A program made the translations under genes and the position numbers. The notes under the pieces were generated by a model that saw only the letters and a program-made list of their open reading frames with translations, searched no databases and was not told the DNA's origin. Shown here in pieces: positions 9,422-20,559 of a stretch of DNA of 64,000 nucleotides; within the stretch, counting starts at the first letter, position 1, and each line of letters begins with the position of its first letter. Source of the stretch: Cycas panzhihuaensis (taxonomy: Eukaryota > Cycadophyta). Where the stretch lies: the NCBI GenBank assembly GCA_023213395.1, contig CM041465.1:19964001-20028000 (forward strand), given 5' to 3'.

Positions 9422-11691
9422 GGTGCCTAGTCCTTTTAGGAAAGATGTGTAAATAATGGCCTTTTGATGATTGAAACCCCATCCTTTTAGGTAGATTATC
9501 TTTTGATGTTAGGTGCCTAGTCCTTTTGGGTAAGAGATATAAATAGCATTTTTTTTTTGTCAGAATTACCCAACCCTTTTATGTAGATTCTCTAGTAGGA
9601 ACTTTTTTTAATATAGTTGTCACATATCTTCCATTTCACACAAGGTCTTAGAGTTTTATTACCCCATTATTGACATACTTCATTCAATTCCTATCACCCT
9701 AGTTAGAATGACAAACACCTACATCATTGCCATATTTTATCATCCTATCATTCTCTCCAGAATAGAAGCCTTAGGTGTCAAGGGGTAAATGTTTCACTAA
9801 AACCTAACCCCTAGGTTTGTATTCAACTTGTATTGGTAAATTTTGACATGTTATATATGGTTTTATTAGAGATGATTAATGAATTTTGTTTGATGATTAA
9901 TTAGGGCATGATTTGTTAAAGTGATTATAAAGTTTGATGAATGAAATATGATTAATGAAGATGGTGTAACTTGTATTTTTGCTTCTCTCTGTCAATGATG
10001 TAAATTATGACACCAAAATTTTCTTTCATGATTAACTCAACCTCATGTTTTCTTCAAAATTTATCATTTTTACCTTATTTTAAGATTTTACCTAAATTTT
10101 ATTATTGATTAATATTCTAGGCTCATATTTAATATGTTTCACCTAATGTTGGGCTAATTTACTTGTTGATAAAGTTATTTTCATGATAAGATTTTCATTT
10201 GATACTAATTTTTATTATTTTTGATCAATTTTTGACTCCATTATTATCATATTTTTAGTGCTACCAAAAATGTGACCTATCGTGGTTTTAGAATAAAGTC
10301 ATGTTTTTGGTAGATGAAAAATGTGACTGGTCATATTTTTCACTATCATGGAATGAAAACTCAGGCAGTATGTCAAACTTTTATATGCTGCTACCCAGAT
10401 TCAGAGGAATTTAATTCCTTTGATGCCCAAAATTACTCTTGAGTCTTTATTAGTTGAAAGTTGATAAGTTAGAAGTGATTTTTCTCTAGTTTTATGAGAA
10501 TTTTTGATATTTCTTAAGGGTTGCTATTATAAGTTTGAAAACTTGACTATTTGAAGACTACTAGGTGAAATCTTATAGGAGTTTTATCATTGTCTTACTA
10601 TTATTTAATTGTTGATGGTCTGAGCCTTCATTTTCTTAGATCTTCATCAAGTTTTGTGCCTTAAACTTCTTCTGATTTGGTAAGATCTTTTCTATTATAT
10701 TTCTGGCTTATTTCATAGTGTTTTAAAGGTGATTTTGGCTCAAAAGCCTTTCCTTTCTTTGGTTGATTACTATAGTAATCTCGTATTAGTTTTGGATACT
10801 GAATTACACACCAAAAGGTTAGCCCTTTATGGGGTTCCTTAAGGGTAGACTATGGTGGATCATGGTCATCTCTCCACCATACATCTAATTATTCCTTCCT
10901 ACTCTGTTAGATTAGTTTATATTTCAATTGGTTTATTGCTCTCTTTTGGCATTGTTGGGCTTTAACTTGGCCTCTTATTATTATTATTCTTCCTTCTTTG
11001 ATTTACTTTGAAGGAAAGTTTGTGGAAGAGTTGGTTAATCGAAAAGAAAACTGTCATTTTGAGGCGTTCTTTACAATAGGAAAGAAATTATTTTTTTGTA
11101 TTCTTGTGGTTGCATTCACTTTTATTTTCAAGTTGGCTTCTTTATCCTAGAAATAAAAAGTTGATAATATTGCATGATTAAAACATCTTTGACCTTTAGT
11201 CTTTTGTAAAGGGTTCAAGAATCCTTTTGGAGCTTTTACTACTCCAATTATGATATAACTATTGGGACTAATTTAGTTGGATATTATTACTCAGATTTAT
11301 GATTTGTCTATCATCTCATAGGTTTGAAGATTATCAAAAAAATTAGCAATAATATCTTTTAAGAATCTCTTGTCTTTGTGAATTATTCATCACCTTTTAG
11401 AAACATGGGTTGCACGCAAAGAAAAATGAAGTATGTGGATTAGTTTTCTTTTTACATGTTAATCAATCTCTTGAAAAAGGTTGCATAGGGATCATATAGT
11501 GAATTTTAGATTTTGGTAGCATTATTCCTTTTGAGGCAAAGTATGCATATTGCATGAAGGAAAGCTATTTCATAATTACATATGCATATTTCATTTTGAA
11601 AAAGAAAAAAAAGAAAAGAGAACTTATATGTATTATTTGTAGTTTGTTTATTTTTTATTTAAAAAGAAAAATACAAAAAAAAGGTTTATGT
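9422..11691. other. AT-rich intervening DNA, no gene recognised
   Basis: About 2.3 kb without a supported coding region. It opens with two direct copies of GGTGCCTAGTCCTTTT (9422 and 9512), about 90 bp apart. Near 10258-10350 lie two imperfect inverted repeats. Codon structure, splice-supported exons and RNA genes were looked for and not seen. It is the left flank of the tandem duplication. Confidence 0.5.
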
Positions 11692-12249
11692 AAGTTTTAT
11701 ATTATAGTCTCTTTGGTTGTATAGATCGATCTTGCTCCCTTAGTTTTGTCTCTTTGCTATCCTATCAAAATCTAGAAAGAATAATAAAGTGTAAAGGAAT
11801 ATACTGTGATTATAAATATTATACAAAAGAGAAAGGACAACAAAAGGAAACATAAACAAAGTGAACACAAACCAAGACAAGAAATAAAACAAGATAAAAC
11901 ACCTTTCTATTAACTTACCCTATCCCACATCTAAGTAGAACTTAAAAAGTTGAAAGGATTATAGGAAAGGAATCCCTAGGAAGGACATTAAGGATATTAT
12001 TAGTGTGGCTCTAAACTTAGAACTCCTTTATCAAATCATGTAGGTTAGTGGATTTTATCACCGCATTTCATATCCATGCCTTTTATCACATTGACTTGCG
12101 CTCTATTAGATAGCACTACTAGATGAAGACTCCTCCTTAGGAGTTGGGCAAAGATGGTCCCTTATGTCTTTTTGAGCTTTGTGTCTCCCAATTTGAATTA
12201 CAAAAAAAAGAATTAAGAGATATTAAATTTGGGTCTCCCTTATGTACAA
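11692..12249. other. Unassigned sequence at the duplication edge (copy 1)
   Basis: AT-rich with no recognised protein; its duplicate is 21958-22516. It joins the left end of the copia E scrap, where similarity to a copia RT start stops abruptly, so it may be a second old insertion or deletion partner. Confidence 0.4.
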
Positions 12250-12481
12250 CCACTCTACATCCATAGCTTTCTTCTATTCTATGTGATCTTTAGCTTCAGT
12301 GAAAGATTTTGGTTCTATATTTCTAGATAAAGATCTCAGCTTTTGACTTCTTGTTCTATGAGGATGTATTTATCTTTATTTTCCTTTATAGTTTTGAGGT
12401 ACCATTTGGAATTTTCTTTTTCTTTTCTTCTTCTATCTTTGATTTTTCTGAGGAGCCTTCTTCAATTTCTAGAGTGGAATC
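12250..12481 (-). pseudogene. Copia E, INT-RT linker and RT start (copy 1)
   Basis: Minus-strand reading continues the frame that is broken at 50542: TLEIEEGSS, an acidic/Lys-rich linker, then the start of the copia RT domain (EPKSFTEAKDHIE, stop at a Trp position, KKAMDVEW). In Ty1-copia elements this segment joins integrase to reverse transcriptase. The last five bases (GAATC, 12477-12481) are the left TSD of element B. The rest of RT and RNase H is missing. Confidence 0.72.
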
Positions 12482-12783
12482 TATTTCCTAGCTACTAGGA
12501 ATGGACATGGACATATTGACTTAGGTAAACATAGGTATGCATCTTCCTTTTCATCTTTATTATTTCTTTGGAGAAGTAGATAGAAGCATTGCCTCATTGC
12601 ACGATTGACTGCTATATTTGAGTGATCACCTTGCATCTATTGCTTGATCATGCTGCTTATCATACCTTTAGCCTATGACAACCCATAGAACCTACCTCTC
12701 TGCAAGGTATGCATCCCCATGATACTCTAGGACCCTCCGCGTCATCTCCATGTCACCTCAGGCCTCACTTGACTTGTATGACC

Positions 12784-13424
12784 TATTGAGAATACAAGGT
12801 CCCAAACCTTTTAACCGCCACCAAGATCTATTGCATTCTTATAGCTAGTTACAGAAATTGAAACTTAAAATTACTTGCAAGTTCTAAAATCAGAGATTAT
12901 ATAATAACGTGAAAATGAAAGCCAAACATCATATATGCACTCGATATAACGTGGTAAAACCCTAGCAGTGTATTAGGGAAACATCCACATAAGAAAGGTA
13001 TTGATCTTTATTACTGTAGAATGGAGAAACAATATATCTCAGTTACAGAGTACTCTCAGGAACAACAACTAGCCGCCGCCCTCTTCACAGTATATTAGAT
13101 TACATATAACATAATAAGAAAATCCATAAAATGAGCTACATGAGAGGGATATCTAGGGCATAAATCTCAACTGTAGAATCTAGGGTATTTGTATTGAATG
13201 ACCCTGATTCTCTTTACATTTTACTATGCTTTACGTGGCTAATTTTTTGGGTCAGGGGCTATCAACTGGAACCCCCACCTAGCGGGGGGCGTTTCACGCC
13301 CAAGATCCCGGCCAAGGGGGGCTCTTGCCCCCCTTTGGAACCCCCCGAGAAAGATTAAGGAGGGAAACCACGCTAAAAATATGCCAAAATTTTAGCCCCA
13401 TAATTGTTGTTACAATATCCAATA
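12784..13424 (-). repeat. Copia T1 3' LTR (left on + strand)
   Basis: 641 bp. Read on +, it begins TATTGAGAATACAAGG and ends AATATCCAATA; the partner LTR has TGTTGAGAA...CCAACA, so both terminal dinucleotides have been lost by transitions (TG to TA, CA to TA). It holds two back-to-back G/C hairpins at 13284-13335. Confidence 0.88.
13284..13335. repeat. Paired G/C hairpins in the copia T1 LTR
   Basis: First stem GGGCG-TTTCA-CGCCC region (13284-13301). Second stem AAGGGGGGC/GCCCCCCTT with a TCTT loop (13314-13335), perfect over 9 bp. They lie in the LTR middle, where R or the polyadenylation region might be. The other LTR (about 17895-17930) keeps only remnants. Confidence 0.6.
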
Positions 13425-13435
13425 ATCTCCACCTT
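13425..13435 (-). other. Polypurine tract of copia T1
   Basis: On the minus strand AAGGTGGAGAT lies immediately before the 3' LTR, a purine tract of the type common in plant copia elements. The copy 2 counterpart is 23696-23706. Confidence 0.75.
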
Positions 13436-13471
13436 GACAACAATTACCCGGTACCTTTCCTAGACCCTTCA

Positions 13472-16400
13472 TCATCTTTTATGCAAGCCAAGAGAAGTCA
13501 AACACCATTTGAACTTCTCTAATGGTAATAGTTTTGTGAATATATTAGCACAATTCTGATTAGTATGAATCTTCTGAAGTGCCACTCCACCTACTTCCAT
13601 AGCCTATCTAACAAAATGGTACTTAAGAGCAATATGCTTTATTCTACTGTGATAAGTTGGATTCTTGGCTAAGTAAATGGCACTTTGACTGTCATAAAAT
13701 ACCTTTATATTTTCCTGTCTCCTTCCAAGCTTAACCAATAGACCCTGTAACCAGATTGCTTCTTTACAAGCATGTGTTGCAGCAATATATTCAACTTCCA
13801 TGGTTGACAGTGCAATTATGCTCTGTAATTTGGACATCTAACTAACTGGACCATTTGCAAGAGTAAAAACATAACCTGAAGTAGACTTTCTTTTGTCTAA
13901 ATCTTCTGCAAAGTCTGAATCAACATATCTATAAACTTGATTACCTATACATCCAAAGGTGATATAGTAGTCACTCATGCCTCTCAAATACTAAAGTGCC
14001 CATTTCACTCCAGACCAATGTTCCTTTCCTAGATTTGCCAAAAATCAGCTAACTACACCAAATTCATGTGAAATATCAGGTTTTATACATACCATGGTAT
14101 ACATCAAACTTCCTACTGCACTAGCATAAGGCACATGAGACATATAAGCCTTTTCTTCTTCACTACTAGGCCTTATATTCGAAGAAAGCTTGAAGTGAGA
14201 AGCCAATAGGATACTCATTGGTTTCACATTTGCCATCCCAAACCTGGTTAGCACCTTCTCCACATATTTCTGCTGTGATAACCATAGCTTACTATTTTTC
14301 CTATCTATATATATCTCCATGCCTAAGATTTGTTTTACAGCTCCTAGATCCTTCATATCAAAAGTCCTAGACAAATAAGCCTTTAGCTTATTGATTTCTT
14401 CCATGCTCTTACTTACAACCAGCACATCATCAACATATAATATCAAGATAATGGATAAGCCATTGTCGATAAATTTAAAGTTAGGTGATTGCTTCAGGCC
14501 ATACAATGATTTCATGAGCCTACAAACAAGTCTTTTCTTGCCATCTTGTACAAACCCTTCTGGTTGATCTATATAGATCTCCTCATCTAAATCTCTATGT
14601 AGAAAAGACGTTTTTACATCTAACTACTCTAACTCCAAACCGAGAAAAGCTACCAATGCTAACAACACTCAAATTGAAACAAGTTTAACAACTGGTGAAA
14701 AGATCTCATGAAAGTCAATACCTACTTTCTGTGCAAAACCTTTAGCCACCAGTATTACCCTGTATTTATCAACATTTCCATCAACATCTGTTTTCTTTTT
14801 GAAAACTCACCTGTAACCAATAGTCTTCCTGCCATGTGGAAGTTCTACCAAGTCCCATGAATTATTTTTCTTCAAAGCATCTATCTCTTCTAGCATAGCC
14901 CTTATCCACTTCTCACCATGGATATCATCTACTACTTCCTGATAACATGTGGGTTCACCATCATTAGAAACTAAAGCAATAGAAATAGAAGAGTTGTACC
15001 TGTCAGGTGGATGATTAACTCATGTAGATCTTCTAACTATTGGCAGAGGAGTATCCATATATTCCTATGAATCTGCTACTGATTCATCTTCATAAAGATC
15101 TTCATGCTCTTCTGATTCCATAGATGGTTACATTTCAAACTTGACTTGTTGATGTTTAGCTTACTACTCTTGTTTTATTTCAACTTCTCCACTGTCTAAT
15201 TTTACAAGGGGAGATTCATCATATATGACATCTCTGTTAATGGTGATTTTGTGGGTAGTAGGATCCTATAACCTGTATCCCTCCATACCATCCTTATCAC
15301 CATAACCAACAAAGATATATCTCTTAGATTTTGGGTCCAACTTTGAACGTTTACTTTTGTCAGTCCAAGCATAAGCATCACAACCAAAAACTTTTAAATT
15401 TGAATAATCACATGGATGTCTAGTCCATACCTCTTTAGGAATCTTACAATCTATTGAAAGTGATGGTGACATATTTACCAGATAGCAAGATGTTTAAATA
15501 GCTTCTGCCCAGAAGCCCTGCTCCATTTCTACATTACTTAGCATGCTTCTTGCTCTTTCCAAGAGTGTCCTATTCATGCACTCAGCAATGCCATTTTGCT
15601 ATGGAGTATAGCTAGTGGTCTTGTGTCTTTCAATCCTAACTTCTCTACAATAATTCTCAAATTCCAAACAGTTGAACTTACCTCCATTGTCAGTTCTTAA
15701 ACATTTGATTGTCTTACTAGTGCTATTCTCAACTAGAGCCTTGAACTTCTTAAACACACTAAACACTTCAAATTTCCTTTTCAAAAAATAGACCCATACC
15801 TTCCTGGAGTAATCATCTATAAATGTGACAGAATACAATGATCATCCACAAGATATTTTAGGGGTTGGTCCCCATACATCTGAATGTATGTAATCCATAA
15901 CGCCTTTACTAGTGTGACTGCTTATTTTAAACCTGAGTCTATAATGTTTTCCAAAAACATAATATTTATAGAAAGCTAAGTCTAAAAGCTGCAAGTTAGG
16001 AAGCAACTTACAGTTTATTAGCACCTTAAGTCCTCTCTCACTCATGTGCCCAAGTCTCTGATGCCATAATGGAGCTAGATCTTCTACAGTATTTAACATT
16101 GTAACTGCTTAGCTGACATCTGTACTTCCTACTAAAATGTAAAGATTTCCTTTCCTTAAGGCTTTCATAATAACTAAGGCACCCTTTGACACCTTTAGGA
16201 CTCCTTCATGACCTGTATGCTTAAAACCACCCAAATCTAATTCACCCAAGGAAATCAGATTCCTTTTCAAATTAGGTACATGTCTAACCTCAGTTAATGT
16301 TCTGACTACCCCATCAAACATCTTAATTCTAATGCTACCAATGCCTTTGTCTTACAAGAAACTTCATTTCCCATAAGCACATCACCACTATCAAGAGGTT

Positions 16401-17322
16401 GGTATGATGAGAACCAACTCTTGTGTGGACACATGTGGTATGAAGCACCTGAATCTAATAACCAGTCATGGTGATAATGAGAAACATTACAAGCGACCAA
16501 GACATCATCATCCATACCTTGATTTGACTCCACCTAATTCGTCTCCTTGGTAGGATCTTCCTTTTTCTAGAACTCTTTCCTTTTGTAACAACCCTTCTTG
16601 AGGTGACTGGTCTTACTATAATGACAACACCTGAGCTTACTCTTTTTGCTCTTTGACTTGGACCTCAATGTATCCCTAGAGTTTTGTCCTCTCTCAAATG
16701 TTCTACCCCTTACTGTCATGGCTTTTGGTATGGAGGTTTCAAGACTAGACTTCCTTCACATTTCTTCCATTAGCAAAGCACTCACAACAGAATCATATTC
16801 CAATTCATCTGTAGTGCTAAAACTAATTGAGGTGACAATATTATCCTAGGATTCAGATAATAAGAATAACAGGGTAACAGCCTTATCCTCATCCTCAATT
16901 TTAATATCAATACTAGTCAATTGACAAATAAGAGTATTGAAAATATTTAAATGGGTAGCAATTTTTGTACCTTCCTTCATCTGTAATGAGTATAGTTGCC
17001 TCTTCAGGTAGATTTGATTCGTTACTGATTTAGTCAAATACAGGCCTTCTAACTGGGTCCATAATCCTACTGCTATCTTCTCCGCTATAATGTTAAACAA
17101 AACTTCATCCGCCAAGCATAATCATATTGTGCTAAGTGCCTTCTTATCTAAATCATCCCATTTATCATCGTCCATCCCAGCAGGTTTCTTTAATTTGCCT
17201 GCAAGGGCTTTGTACAAACCCTACTGTATAAGAATATCATATGCTTTTAGCTTCCACAACTTGAAGTTGTTCTTGCCATTGAATTTCTCCACCTCAAACT
17301 TTGAACCTACTAGTTTCGCCAT
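13472..17322 (-). pseudogene. Copia T1 gag-pol polyprotein, decayed
   Basis: Starts at ATG 17322 (MAKLVGSKFEVEKFNG) and ends at a TGA at 13472-13474. Domains in order: UBN2-type gag (17322-16846); zinc knuckle near 16610-16640, second Cys changed to Tyr; protease DSGASYHMC near 16460; integrase HHCC (WHQRLGH near 16060; both Cys of the C-x2-C now Tyr, FYKYYVFGK near 15965); DDE core (TDNGGKF near 15690); RT with LYVDD near 14430, where KQSP is followed directly by NFKF, about 25 residues shorter than usual; RNase H (SKLQSIIALSTMEVEYIA, YDSQSAI) to the end. Stops are scattered, mostly Gln or Trp codons hit by transitions, so no functional protein is expected. It normally makes the capsid and the copying and integrating enzymes of the element. 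Confidence 0.88.
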
Positions 17323-17380
17323 TTGGTGTAGAAAAGCAGACACCAAAACCTTCACAAACTCGCTGTAAGAAAAAAGAGTG

Positions 17381-17392
17381 GCTTTGATACCA
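17381..17392 (-). other. Primer-binding site of copia T1
   Basis: Minus strand TGGTATCAAAGC, two bases from the 5' LTR end. It differs by one base from the usual plant copia site TGGTATCAGAGC, complementary to the initiator Met-tRNA 3' end. It fixes the element orientation. Confidence 0.88.
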
Positions 17393-17394
17393 CT

Positions 17395-18014
17395 TGTTGA
17401 GAATACAAGGTCCCAAATCTTTTAACCACTACCAAGGTCTATTGCATTCTTACAACTAGTTATAGAAATTGAAACTTAAAATTACATGCAAGTTCTAAAA
17501 TTAGAGATTATATAATAACATGAAAATGAAAGGCAAACATCACATATGCACCCCATATAACATGGTAAAACCCTAGAAGTGTGCTAGGGAAACATCTACA
17601 TAGGAAAGATATCGATCTTTATTATTGTAGAATGGAGAAATAATACATCTTAGTTATAGAGTGCTCTCAGGAACAATAACCAGCCGCCGCCCTCTTCACA
17701 GTACATTACATTACATACAACATAATAAGGAAAGCCCTAAAATGGGCTATATGAGAGGGACATCTAGGGCATAAATCTCAACTGCAGAATCTAGGGTATT
17801 TGCATCGAACGACCCTGATTCTCTTTACATTTTACTATTCTTTACATGGCTGATTTTTTAGGTTGGGGGCTATCGCCCCTGAACCCCCACCTAGCAGGAA
17901 CGTCAAGGGGGGATCCTGCCCTCCTTAGAACCCCCCGAGAAAGATTAGGGGGGGAAACTGCGCCAAAAATATGCCAAAATTTTAGCCCCATAATTGTTGT
18001 CAAAATATCCAACA
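17395..18014 (-). repeat. Copia T1 5' LTR (right on + strand)
   Basis: 620 bp, on + from TGTTGAGAATACAAGG to AATATCCAACA, with intact TGTTG/CAACA inverted ends. Followed by TSD TGACC (18015-18019). A short open frame inside (17846-18052) crosses the LTR end and is not a gene. Confidence 0.9.
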
Positions 18015-20559
18015 TGACCCACTCATACCCTGATCTTGTATCCTCTTCATAATATTTCTGGGAATCTTAGCTTTTGATGTCTTATTTGGTCTAGCCCACA
18101 TGTCACCCAGACTGTCCTTAACCACATGGATAGGAGGGCTAGCCCCTCCTAAGCTTGTCACATCTCTTTTTAGGGCTCTCAGAACCTTAGCCATTGCTAT
18201 TTTAGCATTCTAGTCTTACACCACTATAAACTAAGCGGTACCATGAAGTTTATCGCGGTACCGCGAAGTTTACTGCAGTGCGACTATTGCACTTTATTTT
18301 TTTAACCTGTCATGGTAATTCTCACTTTTTTCATAGAATTGCCATGTGGATAAGTGACCAACTTAGCCCTACCTGAACCCTAATTACTTGATTAGAGTTA
18401 GGATGGATGTATATCCCAAAAAGTACCTCATTTCACATCTCTTTGGCTCTCCAACAACACGTTCAATTGCTATAATTCTGCTCTCTTCCTCCTCTCCTTC
18501 ATAGGTATGCCTGCAACACTATATTTTCTACCATTCCAACCCAGGATCTGCCTGAAGAAGTTTTGTCATGTGGTAGGAAACTCTCCTCCAAGTATTTCCA
18601 AGAAAGATCTCCATGTTTCTCCTTCAATTTTGCCCAACAAGTGTCTTCTACAGCTCTACTTTGGGAAATACCCTATAGACCTTGCAAGACCTACCCTCTT
18701 TCACTGGTTGTAGGGGTAGATTTATCCTCAACTCAGCCCAGTAGGTACCCCTTACCTTGTTTTTACATTTCAGCACATATTTACTCCATTAGAGCTTTTT
18801 CAAAAGTATATTTTTCTTCCCTTTTTTGTCCTTTGGCTGTAAAAAGGATTGCTCTTTCTTCTGTTTGGCTTTAAATGCCTTAATATCCTTCCCATTCTCC
18901 ATTGGTTTTGTTCAAGAAATCTACGGGAGAGGGTTTACAAGGATTGGGTGAAGGGAGTAAGGCAGGACCTGTCCTAGTTAGACCTACTCCACAAGGGCAA
19001 ACCCCTTCCCATCCTTCCTCTCTTGCGCCTATGCTTTCCTTGAGCTAACTAAGAGTGGGTGGAATCTAAGCCTGCACTAGATATCAGCATACACAACCCT
19101 TATTGTGCTGGTTCTAGGCCTGCACGCTCTTCCTTTGGTCCCTCTCTATGCCCCTAATATTGTCTAGCACCTGTTTGGACCTTTGGTAAAGCTTGCGTGG
19201 CGATTAACTACTCGTAGTGGCTCTGCTACCTAGGCATCTCTCCTACGTCCCGTAACATTCATCCTCATGCTTGTTTGCTACTCATAGGCTATCACATAAC
19301 CTTCATCTTGCTATATTTTGAGGCTGCATGGAGATCCATTTGTAGAGGGTTTTTCCATCTTGAGGCTACCCCTTCCTTCTTACTTGGTATGCATGGTTTT
19401 TCTTTGAGGAGGGAAGAATTGCTTTTAGTAGTAGTTTTACTAATTTAAGATACAAAATTTTAGCATTCATATTATATCTTTGCCTATATAGTATCTTGCA
19501 TCTTGGCAGCCCCTTCTTGGAAGGGAAAACCCCTTGTGGTTGTAGGTTTGAAGCAACATTCATGAAGAGAAAGAACATACAACTCTAGGTAAGTCTTTAC
19601 CCTTCTTTCCTCTTCTACCTTATTTGCTTCTTTGTATGATTGTTTGCTTTCTTTTCTTTTCCTGCTCCATTTTATCTTTTATACGGGGAAGGTAAGGAAG
19701 CCCCTATTTTTCGCTTCAACTTTGGTTACACACCAACTAAAGGTGAGAGGGCATACATTGCATACAAGTGAGGTTCTCCATCAACTGCTACAGTTATCGG
19801 GTACGCATCATCTCTCTCCTTCTACCCCCTTCCTTTTTATGCTCTTATCAAGTATATATTGCATTTGTTTAATAAACCACACAAAGGTAAAAAGGGTAAT
19901 AAACTAACTACTTATATTTTCTTTGCATAAGTGTGTTATGTGCTTATTTTTTTTAAGGAAAAGGACATAATAGGGACTGCATTCCTCCCCTCTTTTCCTA
20001 CCTAGTCTGAAAGCACCCTTACTTACATTTCAATTAGCTTGCATGCTTGAATACACATAAGACACTTGTTCCCTTTTTTTTCCTCTTGGTCTTTTGTCAT
20101 TGAAAAGAAAAGAGAGAGTGGGAGAGTAGCTCTTAGTCACCCTTTTTTGCCATTCCTTTACTTGGTTAGATTCACCTTAGGCTAACTAGCCTAAGGGAAG
20201 CCTATCCACACTTGTCTTAGGCCCTTTGATTATAGTACCCTGTTTCATGTTCCTTCGCTATAGGAACACTTCCTTTAAGGGTCTCTCCTCTTCCCTTCCG
20301 CCCATCCAAGGGTAGGAGGACCTTACCCTTTGGGACTATCTGAGGTATCCTTGTGTGTATCTCTCCTCTCGGACTCGAAAGTGAAAGCTACTTTGAGGAA
20401 GTTAGGCACCATCTGCGGGTCCTGAACTCATGCTCCGGTGCACGAATACCCTATGTGGTATTCTCTTCTGCTTATAGGTTTCCATCCATACCCTAGCATT
20501 AGCTGTTGACCATCTCAATTCCTACTAAGTATAGTGACCATCTCACAGACATGATTTTA

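Larger units (their letters stand above)
12784..18014 (-). mobile_element. Copia T1: Tork/Tnt1-like Ty1-copia element
   Basis: Complete but dead Ty1-copia element, 5231 bp, inserted in reverse in the 5' LTR of element B. LTRs 12784-13424 and 17395-18014; TSD TGACC at 12779-12783 and 18015-18019. The empty target is preserved in B's 3' LTR at 42314-42318, confirming both ends. The primer site TGGTATCAAAGC matches initiator Met tRNA. The gag start resembles Tnt1 (VEKFNGKNNFKLWK), supporting the Tork lineage. LTRs differ at roughly one base in ten over the first 225 bp compared, so the insertion is old. Confidence 0.9.
12482..20559 (+). repeat. Element B 5' LTR, copy 1, with copia T1 inside
   Basis: Starts TATTTCCTAGCTAC (TG changed to TA) right after GAATC and ends CATGATTTTA. 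Without the 5.2 kb copia and its extra TSD it is about 2.84 kb, close to LTR S. Parts: 12482-12783 and 18015-20559. U3 promoter-like repeats lie at 18234-18287 with GTATATCCC near 18409. The conserved block GGGGAAGGTAAGGAAGCCCC is at 19685-19704. Confidence 0.85.

Noticed and set aside
17846-18052. 68-codon frame across the copia T1 LTR end (and 28112-28318)
   Set aside because: Crosses the LTR boundary and TSD, so it cannot be an ancestral gene.
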